A DNA stretch of 35,639 bases from Rickettsiales bacterium (GTDB taxonomy: Bacteria; Pseudomonadota; Alphaproteobacteria; Rs-D84), in assembly GCA_031266915.1 (NCBI GenBank), contig JAISAB010000011.1, positions 1 to 35,639 on the forward strand. The letters run 5' to 3'. The notes under the pieces were generated by a model, which did no database searches, was not told the origin of the DNA, and worked only from the letters and a program-made list of their open reading frames with translations. Shown in pieces: positions 1-7,015 of this stretch (position 1 is the stretch's first letter; each line of letters opens with the position of its first letter). The position numbers and the translations under genes are program-made.

Positions 1-183
1 CGTTGATAAAGTGGAGTACAAGGCGCACTAACAAACAAGTAGTGCATAGTGATTAGTTTATAGTGCATAGTTAATAGTTCACTAATCACTATAAACTAAG
101 CACTAATCACTATAGACTATTGACTAATGACTAAAGGTTATCACCCATTTGCTATTTGCTATCTGTTATTCGCTATTTGTTTC

Positions 184-268
184 ACCCAAACATCCCCCAA
201 GAGTTGCTAGGCGCGCTCTGCGCGCAAGCCAACTCTTTCCCCCTTTACCAAGTGGGAAAAGTGCCAAA
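184..268. repeat. Copy A of an 84-bp direct repeat
   Basis: It begins 'acccaaacatcccccaagag' and ends in 'gtgggaaaagtgccaaa'. The copy at 511-593 differs by only about two positions (one missing A, one G/A change). It contains the inner palindromic run GCGCGCTCTGCGCGC. Both copies are bordered by short TAGCAAAT-type repeats. This looks like a small interspersed non-coding element rather than a gene. Confidence 0.85.
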
Positions 269-510
269 CCAAGGGGGATAAGAGTCAAGTTTTGTGCCGA
301 TGCGCGGTTCTGGGCGCCTGCCATAAATTGTTTTACACTCTTTCCCCGCATCTGGCACAGTCCCCTCTTGTTAAAGAGGGGTGAAAATCTTGGCAACTTG
401 TTGCCATAGATTTTCGGGGAGATTACTTTTTCAAACACTAGCGCATAGCAGATAGCGTATAGCACGTAACGGATAGCCGTCCGGTTGTGACGCTAATTGC
501 GACTTGTTTT

Positions 511-593
511 ACCCAACATCCCCCAAGAGTTGCTAAGCGCGCTCTGCGCGCAAGCCAACTCTTTCCCCCTTTACCAAGTGGGAAAAGTGCCAA
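511..593. repeat. Copy B of the 84-bp direct repeat
   Basis: Near-identical to 184-268, about 330 bp downstream in the same orientation. The high identity implies recent duplication or ongoing homogenisation. It is immediately followed by the 'gctatttgatatttgcta' tract. Confidence 0.85.
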
Positions 594-632
594 ATGCACT
601 ATTTGTTATTTGATATTTGCTAATTGCTATTT

Positions 633-660
633 AAAAAACCGCCATCCGGCGGTTTTTTCA
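633..660 (-). terminator. Intrinsic terminator of frr
   Basis: AAAAAACCGCC-at-CCGGCGGTTTTTT forms a tight hairpin with a U run on either strand. It overlaps the frr stop codon on the minus strand and can work in both directions. Confidence 0.85.
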
Positions 661-1218
661 AACAGACATAATATCTATTTCTTTTTGTTTCGCAAGGGCG
701 TCCACTTCGGCCGCGCGGGATTCAAAGACCTTTTGAATATCGTCTTCGTAACGGCGCTGATCGTCTTCGGAAATTTCCTTGTCATCCTTGGCGCGCTTGA
801 TTTTGCCCATGACGTCCTGGCGGATATTGCGCATTGAAATTTTGGCTTCTTCGGCGTATTTGCCGGAAACTTTGACCAGTTCGCGGCGGCGCTCTTCGGT
901 CAACGGGGGCAGATTCAGGCGAATAACGCCGCCCGCGGTCATCGGATTCAGCCCCAGGCCTGATTCACGGATGGCCTTTTCCACAGCCGCCGCATTCGAC
1001 GCGTCCCAAACGGTCACAGACAAAGTCTGGGTATCCGGCGCGGATACGGTCGCAACCTGAGTAATCGGCATCTCGGACCCATATACGGGGACCTGGACGC
1101 CATCCAGCAGGCGGACGGACGCGCGACCCGCGCGCAGGCCCGCGAATTCGTTCTTTAACACGTCGATGGTCTGCAGGGTTTTTGCCTCGGCATCGCCCTT
1201 TAACGCATTATAATCCAT
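658..1218 (-). CDS. frr: Ribosome recycling factor
   Basis: This 186-residue protein has the normal length of ribosome recycling factor, which splits post-termination ribosomes together with EF-G in the cytoplasm. The start MDYNALKGDAEAKT and the family blocks LRAGRAS (about residues 28-34), NPMTAGGVIRLNLPPLTEERR and the C-terminal three-helix segment with RRYEDDIQK are easily recognised. The start is supported by an AAGGAG ribosome binding site about eight bases upstream. The gene stands alone here: in many alphaproteobacteria frr follows pyrH and precedes uppS, but in this window uppS lies about 6 kb away on the other strand. The terminator sits directly at the stop codon. Confidence 0.97.
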   Translation of the reverse strand: MDYNALKGDAEAKTLQTIDVLKNEFAGLRAGRASVRLLDGVQVPVYGSEMPITQVATVSAPDTQTLSVTVWDASNAAAVEKAIRESGLGLNPMTAGGVIRLNLPPLTEERRRELVKVSGKYAEEAKISMRNIRQDVMGKIKRAKDDKEISEDDQRRYEDDIQKVFESRAAEVDALAKQKEIDIMSV

Positions 1219-1288
1219 AAGTAAGCTCCTTCGGTACTCAGAGAAGATAGCAAATTGATTTGAGTTTTGGCAAGAAGATTATCGTTGT

Positions 1289-1327
1289 TAATCGTTAGTC
1301 AATAGTCATTAGTCTATAGTCGTTAGT
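1289..1327. repeat. Quasi-tandem 'gttagtcaatagtcattagt' tract
   Basis: Degenerate units of about 7-8 bp (ttagtca, atagtca, ttagtct, atagtcg) are repeated between frr and the next promoter. They belong to the same general class of short quasi-tandem repeats as other spacers in the window, but with a different unit. Confidence 0.7.
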
Positions 1328-1347
1328 AGGGGTGTTTCATAAAATAC

Positions 1348-1377
1348 TTGACAAATAATACTATCGTATAATAATAT
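1348..1377 (+). promoter_or_regulatory. Promoter of the 178-residue unknown gene
   Basis: A consensus -35 TTGACA (1348-1353) is followed by an AT-rich -10 zone. The best match is TAATAT at 1372-1377 with an 18-base spacer. It lies 20 bases ahead of the ATG at 1398. Confidence 0.55.
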
Positions 1378-1397
1378 GATAAAAAAGAGATATAAAC

Positions 1398-1934
1398 ATG
1401 AATAAAGATTATTCGACTTTATTGAAAGCGTGTTCTGTGCCCCGTGAAACTATGGGACGTATTTCCGGGCATGATGGCATAGACTTTGATTGTGTGGTGG
1501 AATTCGATTATGGACGAAACAATCGTAATTATGACTATATGAACCATTTGTCCCGTCAGATGGAAGAAGCGGACACGGTCTTGATGCGCGCATCGTTCCG
1601 TCGCGCGACGGTCGGCGAGCTAAGGGATTTTATCGAAAACTGTATGAAAAAGGTAACCCACGGCATAACGTCTGTGGCGCAAAAGGCTTATGTCGACGGC
1701 TGTCGCCGCGAAGAATCACCTGAAAAACTGGCGCTGCATTTGGAATATATGAAATGGTATATAAAAGAAACGTACGGTTGGATGATGATGACCAAGGATA
1801 TGAAACTGGAAGATTTGTTTGACAAGGAAGAAATAGGATTTTTTCGCTATCGATTTGAATTGGAAAAATTTTTGGATATGAAGAAAGCACAGGACAACGC
1901 GATGCCGGGCGTCAAACCTGAAAACACAAAATAA
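1398..1934 (+). CDS. Unknown cytoplasmic protein, 178 residues
   Basis: I do not recognise a family. The protein is soluble, without signal peptide or membrane segment, rich in charged residues and mostly helical in appearance. The N-terminal part holds an acidic stretch (HDGIDFDCVVEFDYG, about residues 25-39). The C-terminal part has YMKWYIKETYGWMMM and ends in a charged helix. The start ATG has only a weak AAGAGAT ribosome site but a good promoter 20 bases upstream, so it is likely transcribed alone. It lies between frr (convergent) and tRNA-Ala (same strand). Codon use and the long uninterrupted frame support a real gene; the function is unknown. Confidence 0.75.
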   Translation: MNKDYSTLLKACSVPRETMGRISGHDGIDFDCVVEFDYGRNNRNYDYMNHLSRQMEEADTVLMRASFRRATVGELRDFIENCMKKVTHGITSVAQKAYVDGCRREESPEKLALHLEYMKWYIKETYGWMMMTKDMKLEDLFDKEEIGFFRYRFELEKFLDMKKAQDNAMPGVKPENTK

Positions 1935-1981
1935 AAAACGCTTGTAATTTAAGATTTTATAGGTTACTATTGCGCAACATT

Positions 1982-2057
1982 GGGGTTGTAGCTCAGTTGG
2001 TAGAGTACTTGCATGGCATGCAAGGGGTCGTGAGTTCAAGTCTCATCAGCTCCACCA
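1982..2057 (+). tRNA. tRNA-Ala (anticodon GGC)
   Basis: The cloverleaf is complete. Acceptor stem GGGGTTG pairs with CAGCTCC (two G-U pairs), the D arm is GCTC/GAGT, and anticodon stem CTTGC/GCAAG carries loop ATGGCAT with anticodon GGC at 2015-2017. The T arm contains GTTCAAG, and CCA is encoded. It reads GCC codons for alanine. A strong terminator hairpin follows. Confidence 0.95.
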
Positions 2058-2060
2058 AGA

Positions 2061-2099
2061 AAAATAAAAACCATCCAAAAGGATGATTTTTATTTTTCT
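2061..2099 (+). terminator. Terminator after tRNA-Ala
   Basis: AAAATAAAAACCATCC pairs with GGATGATTTTTATTTT around an AAAA loop, and the 3' arm is U-rich. It ends the tRNA-Ala transcript. Confidence 0.85.
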
Positions 2100-2131
2100 T
2101 GGTTTGCTTACAATCATTAGATTTATTTGTT

Positions 2132-2159
2132 TTGACAAATGTAAATATTGTAGTATATT
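2132..2159 (+). promoter_or_regulatory. Promoter of the small lipoprotein gene
   Basis: TTGACA (2132-2137), 16-base spacer, TATATT (2154-2159). The ATG at 2181 follows after an AGGGG ribosome site. Confidence 0.7.
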
Positions 2160-2180
2160 TAAATAACAACAGGGGTAATA

Positions 2181-2537
2181 ATGAATAAAAACATACTAAA
2201 ACATGCAAAGTATTTTGGTTTTGGGACCTTAATATATTTAGTTGGCTGCGGCACGTTTAAACAAACATCCGCGCCGGTGTCTTCTGTATCAAGTATAGAG
2301 TTCGAAGGCAAAGTGCCAAGTGGCACCATGCAAAATTTTAAATATGGTCATGTTAATTTAGACTTGGATGGCGACGGGATTACTGATAAAACAGCAGTAT
2401 TAGACTTATCGAGTTCTACAGAGTCGGCATTATACTTTCGCGCCAGGGATATCCTTAGTAAATATGGCAAGGCGACTGCATATTATCGCGACGTGTTTGA
2501 AACAATAGAGCTAGATTCTATAGCCAAAACAAGATAA
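2181..2537 (+). CDS. Small putative lipoprotein, 118 residues
   Basis: The N-terminus has a basic start, a hydrophobic stretch and a lipobox-like LVGC (about residues 20-23), so the mature protein probably starts with a lipidated cysteine and sits in the periplasm or outer membrane. The middle holds DLDGDGITDK (about residues 61-70), a Ca-binding loop of the kind found in dockerin or thrombospondin type 3 repeats. No larger family is recognised. It has its own promoter and is lower in GC than the surrounding housekeeping genes. It lies between the two tRNA genes. The lipoprotein call rests on the lipobox; calcium binding is inferred from the motif alone. Confidence 0.75.
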   Translation: MNKNILKHAKYFGFGTLIYLVGCGTFKQTSAPVSSVSSIEFEGKVPSGTMQNFKYGHVNLDLDGDGITDKTAVLDLSSSTESALYFRARDILSKYGKATAYYRDVFETIELDSIAKTR

Positions 2538-2575
2538 AAACTTGTATTAATAAAATGCCAATCACAATTTGTTTC

Positions 2576-2604
2576 TTGCAATTCGCGGATTTGTTCTCTA
2601 TAAT
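2576..2604 (+). promoter_or_regulatory. Strong promoter of the small RNA before tRNA-His
   Basis: TTGCAA (2576-2581), exactly 17 bases, TATAAT (2599-2604). This is one of the best promoter matches in the window, and no open reading frame with a ribosome site follows it. Confidence 0.8.
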
Positions 2605-2610
2605 CTCGGC

Positions 2611-2744
2611 TAGTTTGGAAGTCATTTAATCTCTTCCACCACCGTTCGTCCTGTGGGCTACGGGTGGTAAGCCGCAGATTTTCGTTATCGGCCTGGTCGG
2701 TCAGGAAATTTGCATACGGTTCGGCAAGGGCCGCCGTTTTTTTG
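2611..2744 (+). ncRNA. Candidate small structured RNA, unidentified
   Basis: From the predicted start near 2611 to the U run at 2737-2743 there is no plausible gene, but several hairpins can form. GGAAG pairs with CTTCC (2616-2638), CTGTGGGCT with AGCCGCAG (about 2651-2677), and CCTG with CAGG (2692-2705). A terminator-like end has ACGG pairing with CCGT before seven Ts. With its own consensus promoter this looks like an independent transcript of about 135 nt. I could not match it to 6S, SRP or tmRNA by eye; 6S-like RNA remains possible. tRNA-His starts 20 bases after the U run and may rely on read-through. Confidence 0.55.
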
Positions 2745-2762
2745 TCTGTGTGACTGGTTCAT

Positions 2763-2839
2763 GGCGGATATAGCTCAGTTGGTAGAGCACCGGTTTGTGG
2801 TACCGGTTGTCGCGGGTTCGAGCCCCGTTATTCGCCCCA
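2763..2839 (+). tRNA. tRNA-His (anticodon GTG)
   Basis: The sequence carries an encoded G-1 (2763), acceptor GCGGATA pairing with TATTCGC, anticodon stem CCGGT/ACCGG with loop TTGTGGT and anticodon GTG at 2797-2799, a GGTTCGA T loop, C73 opposite G-1, and encoded CCA at the 3' end. This is the standard histidine identity set. Confidence 0.95.
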
Positions 2840-2843
2840 TATA

Positions 2844-2879
2844 TAAAACAAAACCCCGAAATTCGGGGTTTTGTTTTAT
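2844..2879 (+). terminator. Terminator after tRNA-His
   Basis: TAAAACAAAACCCCGAA pairs perfectly with TTCGGGGTTTTGTTTTA. It is directly downstream of the tRNA. Confidence 0.88.
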
Positions 2880-2888
2880 AAATAAGTG

Positions 2889-3005
2889 GCGATATAACGG
2901 GCCCGTTATTCGCTCACTCTGTTCGCGTATCCTCGTAGTTGTTCGAACTGCGCGATAACAGCTTGTTCTCACATACTCGGATTCGCCCCATTATAAAATA
3001 AAACC
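2889..3005. repeat. Palindrome and partial duplicate of the tRNA-His 3' end
   Basis: A 16-bp perfect palindrome, ATAACGGGCCCGTTAT (2894-2909), is flanked by gcga/tcgc. Near 2981 the sequence 'attcgccccat' plus an AT-rich tail and 'aaaaccc' repeats the end of tRNA-His (2830-2840) and the beginning of its terminator. 'cccgttattcg' also occurs twice (inside the tRNA and at about 2902). It looks like a local duplication or an old integration scar at the tRNA. Confidence 0.55.
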
Positions 3006-3025
3006 CGGTGTTGCGGTTTTTTTTG

Positions 3026-3055
3026 TTGAGATTTCGTATTTTTATGCTCTAATAA
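3026..3055 (+). promoter_or_regulatory. Promoter of the deformylase-like gene
   Basis: TTGAGA (3026-3031), 18 bases, TAATAA (3050-3055), about 20 bases before the ATG at 3076. The match is moderate. Confidence 0.45.
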
Positions 3056-3075
3056 TCTCAGAAAAAAAGCTCGCA

Positions 3076-3666
3076 ATGCAGATAAATCGTAAAACTATTG
3101 AAAAAGACGAAGTTTATTTGCGCCAGATTTCCAAAAACGTGGATTTTACAAGTGCGGATTTGAAACAGGAAATAGGACGGTTGGAAGAATTTTGCTCAAA
3201 TACAGCCTGTTTTGCGCTGGCGGCGGTTCAAATCGGTATTCCAAAAAGAATGGTTTATATAAAAAGCACGAATCCAAACATTGCGCCGGGGGATGTGAAA
3301 CAAGATGAAGCGCGTATCATTATAAACCCTGTTGTCATTTCCAGAAAAGGCCATACCAAGTTTTGGGAGGCCTGTTTAAGTTGCCTGAACAACTTGGGAT
3401 TGGTCAGCCGTCCGTATGAAATCATTCTGGATTATTGGGATGCGAGCGGCGCCAAGCAACGCGGTGTGTTCCAGGGTTTTGAATCGACTGTTTTGTCGCA
3501 TGAACTGGACCATCTGGACGGTATTTTTCATATGGATGTCGCAGAAAAAGTCATTCAGATGCCGATTGATGGTCGGGCGGCGTTCAGAAAAGATAATCCG
3601 TACACGGTTATTTCCCAAGACTGCGATTTTGAGAATATTGTGAAACAACGGAATAAAACGCGTTAG
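3076..3666 (+). CDS. def: Peptide deformylase-family protein, divergent motif 1
   Basis: Peptide deformylases remove the formyl group from nascent N-terminal methionine using a metal held by one cysteine and two histidines. Here motif 2 reads EACLS (residues 98-102; the usual form is EGCLS) and motif 3 reads HELDH (142-146) followed by LDG, so all three metal ligands and the catalytic glutamate are present. Motif 1, normally GxGLAAPQ, is altered to FALAAVQIG (residues 46-54), losing its first glycine and its proline. The length of 196 is slightly above the usual 165-190. It may be a second, specialised deformylase rather than the housekeeping copy. It is a single gene behind its own promoter. 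Confidence 0.85.
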   Translation: MQINRKTIEKDEVYLRQISKNVDFTSADLKQEIGRLEEFCSNTACFALAAVQIGIPKRMVYIKSTNPNIAPGDVKQDEARIIINPVVISRKGHTKFWEACLSCLNNLGLVSRPYEIILDYWDASGAKQRGVFQGFESTVLSHELDHLDGIFHMDVAEKVIQMPIDGRAAFRKDNPYTVISQDCDFENIVKQRNKTR

Positions 3667-3750
3667 GCATAAAATTAGAAATCCTGATAATGACATTTAG
3701 TTTTATCTGACGGGTTCGGTTTTAAAGACCTGAAATTTCATCTCTTAATT

Positions 3751-3856
3751 GTCATTGCGAGGGGCGTCAGCCCCGCGGCAATCCAGATAATATACTAGAG
3801 CGCGGCCTTGCCGCGCTTATTTTACTACTGGATTGCTTCGCTTTGCTCGCAATGAC
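3751..3856. repeat. Palindromic repeat element (CATTGCGAG type)
   Basis: Left arm 'gtcattgcgagg...gcaatccag' (3751-3785) and right arm 'ctggattgc...ctcgcaatgac' (3828-3856) are inverted copies, enclosing a perfect inner hairpin AGCGCGGC-ctt-GCCGCGCT (3799-3817). It lies between convergent genes and may double as a terminator. A shorter relative is at about 11868-11900. Confidence 0.8.
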
Positions 3857-3869
3857 AAAGCGGCGTTAA

Positions 3870-4595
3870 TTACTCACATTGCGCCAAAATCTGTTTCTGC
3901 AAGTCGGCCAGTTTTTCGCATCCGGCCTTGGCCATACCCATCAGTTCGATAATCTGTTCCTGGGTGAACGGGTGTTCTTCGCCGGTGGCCTGGATTTCAA
4001 CAAACTTGCCGTTGCCCGACACCACAAAGTTCGCGTCCAATTCCGCCGCGCAATCTTCTTCAAAATCCAAATCCAAAATCGCATTGTCTTTCCAAACGCC
4101 CGCGCTGACCGCCGAGACAAAATCCAAAATCGGGTTTTCGCGAATGCGTCCCTGGTCCATCAGCCACTTTATTGCCAACGCCAAGGCCACAAAACCGCCG
4201 GTAATCGACGCGCAGCGCGTGCCGCCGTCGGCCTGGATAACGTCGCAGTCGATATAAATTGAGTGCTTGCCCAGCCTTTCCATATCGACGACGCTGCGGA
4301 ACGCGCGGCTTATCAAGCGGGATATTTCCGCGCTACGGTGGTCTTTCATCAAATGCTCGCGATTCTTGCGCACGCCGACCGACCGCGGCAGCATCGAATA
4401 TTCGGCGTAAACCCAGCCGCCGGTCTTGTTCTGCACACGCTTCCAAGTCGGCTGTTGATTCTCGACCGACGCGGTGCACATCACGTGCGTTCCGCCGATT
4501 TTAATCAGACAGCTGCCCTCGGCCCACTTGTTCACATTGATTTCCATTGAAACGGGGCGTATTTGGTCGTTTTTTCGCAGGGATGGACGTATCAT
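3870..4595 (-). CDS. rph: Ribonuclease PH
   Basis: RNase PH trims the 3' ends of tRNA precursors phosphorolytically. The 241-residue length is normal and the sequence follows the family throughout: RPSLRKNDQIRPVSME at the start, EGSCLIKIGGTHVMCTASVE, the WVYAEYSMLPRS segment, ISRLISRAFRSVVDM, and the DCDVIQADGGTRCASITG block (about residues 115-132) with phosphate-binding residues. The gene is divergent from the operon at 4674. The ATG at 4595 is the natural family start, although the ribosome site is weak. Confidence 0.96.
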   Translation of the reverse strand: MIRPSLRKNDQIRPVSMEINVNKWAEGSCLIKIGGTHVMCTASVENQQPTWKRVQNKTGGWVYAEYSMLPRSVGVRKNREHLMKDHRSAEISRLISRAFRSVVDMERLGKHSIYIDCDVIQADGGTRCASITGGFVALALAIKWLMDQGRIRENPILDFVSAVSAGVWKDNAILDLDFEEDCAAELDANFVVSGNGKFVEIQATGEEHPFTQEQIIELMGMAKAGCEKLADLQKQILAQCE

Positions 4596-4613
4596 ATCGG
4601 GATGCCTTTTGGG

Positions 4614-4641
4614 TTGACAAAAATGGTTTTTGTTCTATAAT
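4614..4641 (+). promoter_or_regulatory. Promoter of the two-gene unknown operon
   Basis: TTGACA (4614-4619), 16 bases, TATAAT (4636-4641): close to perfect. The transcript would start about 25 bases before the ATG at 4674. Confidence 0.8.
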
Positions 4642-4673
4642 GACAAGGACAGTGTAGAACTATGGAGGCAAGA

Positions 4674-5120
4674 ATGCAACCGAAAAACATTTTCAAGAAT
4701 GAAATCAATCCGTCGGCGATTCAGGCGCTGGAAAGCAACATCGATTCTCTGCGGGAACGTTTGCTGGAAATCGAGACTCAGCGGTTCGACTTTGGTCAAG
4801 CGGCGGATATGATGGTGAACCTGAATGATAAAAGAAACTATGAAGCCGATGTTGCCGCGCTGAAACAGAAAGAATTGTCGATATTGCATACGCTGCATAA
4901 AAAGCTGGGCGAATACGTTCAAATGCACGCAAGACGCGACAGCAAAGCCGCGAAAAAAATCTTCGCCGAAATGCGGAACTTTGCCGAGAAAATAAGTCAG
5001 CTGGACGGCTGGAAAAGTCCGGTCGTATCGCGTTCGGATTTCACCGGCGGGTGCGAGCGATGCCGGGAACGCGATTTGCGCCAGGCTTTGCTTAACGAAT
5101 TGGCCGAACATAAGAGGTAA
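4674..5120 (+). CDS. Unknown helical protein, 148 residues
   Basis: I choose the ATG at 4674 (MQPKNIFKNE) because GGAGG at 4663-4667 then lies at ideal distance; the earlier ATG at 4662 overlaps that ribosome site. The product is soluble and strongly helical, with probable coiled-coil segments (ALESNIDSLRERLLEIETQ and a later ALKQKELSILHTLHKKLGEY). Near the C-terminus a CERC pair (GGCERCRERD) could bind metal. No family is recognised. It is the first gene of a two-gene operon with 5127-5972, six bases apart, behind a near-consensus promoter. Confidence 0.75.
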   Translation: MQPKNIFKNEINPSAIQALESNIDSLRERLLEIETQRFDFGQAADMMVNLNDKRNYEADVAALKQKELSILHTLHKKLGEYVQMHARRDSKAAKKIFAEMRNFAEKISQLDGWKSPVVSRSDFTGGCERCRERDLRQALLNELAEHKR

Positions 5121-5126
5121 ATTCAA

Positions 5127-5972
5127 ATGACGGAAAAGAAAACGCCTTTTCAAACGATGTTCCCCGGCGTCGAAGCCGAACCAAGAATGCAAAAAAAATT
5201 GTTGAACTTGGGAAAATCATATGCGAATTATTCTCGCGACGCCCGCGGATTGAAATGGCTGCTGTCCGTCATGGGCGATAAAATCCCGCAAGAAGACAAA
5301 CTGGCGCTGATGGTTGGCGAAGCCACGGCGATGATGAATTGCGACTTTTTGACCGAAAAAATGGACGATGCGATTATGAATCTGTCGTGTCCGGCCCGTT
5401 CGTCCAAGGCAATCAGTTCGGATTTGTTCTTTGCGAACAGGCCTGTGTCAGCCCTTTACGATAAATACCGCCGGGAATACTGGACGACCGATTTGGCCAA
5501 GTGGACCGAAGATTACAAACTGGCGGCGCCGCGGGTGACGCTGTCGCGCGTCAAAGACAAGGCTTTTCGAAACCGCGACGATGAAATGCTGGCGGAAAGC
5601 TTTTGGCATATCAGGGAAAATATCAAGACGGCGGCGCGCGAACTGGGACGCGAATTCAAAGATGTTCTGATGTCCATTCATTGCGAGATGCAGGCCTGCG
5701 CACCCATCCCGACCCTGGCCGAACGGTTGAAAGAAATCGACGCGCGCCGGGCCTATGCGATATACAAGAAGATAGAGAAACAGGCCGCGCGGGTCAAACG
5801 CATGACCGCCGAGAACGGCCGAATTCATTTAGACACCCGCGACGCGGCGGCCAAGCTGCTTGCGCTGGAACGCGACTTTCAAAAAGTCAGCAGCATTTCA
5901 ATCCGGGAATGGGACGAAAAATATTGGTCCATGTGCGATTGGAAACGGAAAAAATCAGGCAAAGGGAAATAG
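5127..5972 (+). CDS. Unknown helical protein, 281 residues
   Basis: The second gene of the operon starts six bases after its neighbour, with an AAGAGG ribosome site overlapping the end of that gene. The protein is soluble and almost entirely helical, rich in Lys, Arg, Glu and Ala, without signal peptide or membrane segment. Recognisable local features are a basic C-terminus (WKRKKSGKGK) and scattered tryptophans (KWLL, EYWTTDLAKW, WDEKYWSMCDW). I do not recognise a family. The tight spacing suggests it works with the coiled-coil protein upstream. It converges with ispA, leaving 28 bases between stops. Confidence 0.72.
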   Translation: MTEKKTPFQTMFPGVEAEPRMQKKLLNLGKSYANYSRDARGLKWLLSVMGDKIPQEDKLALMVGEATAMMNCDFLTEKMDDAIMNLSCPARSSKAISSDLFFANRPVSALYDKYRREYWTTDLAKWTEDYKLAAPRVTLSRVKDKAFRNRDDEMLAESFWHIRENIKTAARELGREFKDVLMSIHCEMQACAPIPTLAERLKEIDARRAYAIYKKIEKQAARVKRMTAENGRIHLDTRDAAAKLLALERDFQKVSSISIREWDEKYWSMCDWKRKKSGKGK

Positions 5973-6000
5973 CAAATAACTACTATTGACTGCCGGCTAT

Positions 6001-6882
6001 TCAATATTCCCGGACGATGATATAATCCATCAATTCGCGCAGTATGTCGGCGCGTGGGCCAAATATTTCCAATGCGACATCGGCTTCGGCCGCAATCCGC
6101 CCTGCCCGCTGGCGCGCGCCGTCCAGCCCCAGCAGCGACACGAATGTCGCCTTGTTCGCGGCCACGTCCTTGCGCAATGTTTTTCCGACTTTGTCCGCGT
6201 CGCCAACCGCGTCCAGAATATCGTCCGTTATCTGAAAGCACAACCCCATCGCGTCCGTGAATTTCTTTAACGCTGCACGTTGTTCGGCATTCGCGCCGCC
6301 CAGCACCGCGCCCATTGACGTCGACGCGTTGAACAGACATCCCGTCTTTAACGATTGAATCAGCAAAATGTCTTCTTCAGTTTGGTTGGTTTTCGTCTCG
6401 GCATCGACATCCAGCCATTCACCCTGAATCATCCCGCCGGTCATTTCGGACAAAATTCTGACCAATTCCATCCGCACTGCGGCATCACCAGAAATACGCG
6501 TGTCGTTCGCCAAAGTAGTGTACGCACGGTTCAGCAAAAAGTCGCCCGCCAGCACCGCGTTGCATTCGCCGTACTTCGCCCAGACGGACGGGCGGCCGCG
6601 CCGCAGCCGGTCGTTGTCGATACACGGCAAATCGTCGTGAATCAGGGAAAAATTGTGAATCATCTCCAAACACGCGCCGGCGCGAATGGCGGATTCATAT
6701 GACGCACCGAACAGGCCCGCCGACGCCACAGTCAAAAAACTGCGCAGACGCTTGCCGGCGTCCAAAACGGCGTAGCGCGCAACATTCGCCGGGGAATTTT
6801 CATACTCGTCGCCTGGAATCATTTCATCCAAAATGACATCCATATCGGCGGCAATTTTCAAGAGTTCGGTTTTCAGCGACAT
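6001..6882 (-). CDS. ispA: Polyprenyl (farnesyl/geranyl) diphosphate synthase
   Basis: A trans-type short-chain prenyl diphosphate synthase of 293 residues, which condenses IPP with allylic diphosphates to give farnesyl diphosphate. The first Asp-rich motif is DDLPCIDND (residues 83-91), followed by LRRGRPSVW. The second is DDILD (220-224), followed by GKTLRKD. KRLRSFL (44-50) supplies the pyrophosphate-binding basic residues. The start is supported by AGGAG about nine bases upstream. Farnesyl diphosphate is the substrate of UppS, encoded divergently at 7016, so the neighbourhood makes biochemical sense. Unlike many alphaproteobacteria, xseB and dxs are not adjacent. Confidence 0.94.
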   Translation of the reverse strand: MSLKTELLKIAADMDVILDEMIPGDEYENSPANVARYAVLDAGKRLRSFLTVASAGLFGASYESAIRAGACLEMIHNFSLIHDDLPCIDNDRLRRGRPSVWAKYGECNAVLAGDFLLNRAYTTLANDTRISGDAAVRMELVRILSEMTGGMIQGEWLDVDAETKTNQTEEDILLIQSLKTGCLFNASTSMGAVLGGANAEQRAALKKFTDAMGLCFQITDDILDAVGDADKVGKTLRKDVAANKATFVSLLGLDGARQRAGRIAAEADVALEIFGPRADILRELMDYIIVREY

Positions 6883-6918
6883 GCCGGACGTCTCCTATTC
6901 GTTTTTTTCGGACTATAA

Positions 6919-6947
6919 ATTATAAAACGCGATAATTCCAGAACTAA
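6919..6947 (-). promoter_or_regulatory. Promoter of ispA
   Basis: On the minus strand: TTAGTT (6947-6942), 17 bases, TATAAT (6924-6919). The -10 is perfect and the -35 weak. It is divergent from the uppS promoter. Confidence 0.5.
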
Positions 6948-6953
6948 AAAAGC

Positions 6954-6982
6954 TTGTCTTTCGTTGATTAAAACGCTAGGAT
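6954..6982 (+). promoter_or_regulatory. Promoter of the uppS-cdsA-rseP-bamA operon
   Basis: TTGTCT (6954-6959), 17 bases, TAGGAT (6977-6982), placing the start about 28 bases before uppS. The match is moderate but well placed. Confidence 0.45.
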
Positions 6983-7015
6983 TCTTTCTCGTAGGCTAAA
7001 GCGTAAGGAAAATAT

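Larger units (their letters stand above)
1..657. repeat. Repeat-filled spacer without a convincing gene
   Basis: No believable gene lies here. The stretch is made of quasi-tandem short repeats: 'agtgcatagt / cactaatcac' units at about 35-135, 'gctatttgcta / tagcagatagc' units at about 150-180, 435-475 and 596-632, and a near-identical direct repeat of about 84 bp (184-268 and 511-593). Open frames across it (for example 149-409 plus and 166-465 minus) consist of repeat-encoded residues, so I treat them as chance frames. The only functional-looking element is the terminator at the right edge, next to frr. Confidence 0.7.

Noticed and set aside
149-465. Overlapping open frames on both strands with hydrophobic N-termini
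   Set aside because: They consist of TAGCAAA-type repeats and the 84-bp direct repeat, with no ribosome site or codon signal.
191-593. A CRISPR array suggested by repeats in the first 600 bases
   Set aside because: There are only two copies of one 84-bp repeat with unrelated, unequal spacing and no cas genes; the short repeats are directly tandem, without spacers.
2611-2744. 4.5S SRP RNA or tmRNA before tRNA-His
   Set aside because: The conserved SRP apical loop (GGAAGGAAGCAGC type) and the tmRNA tRNA-like domain are not found.
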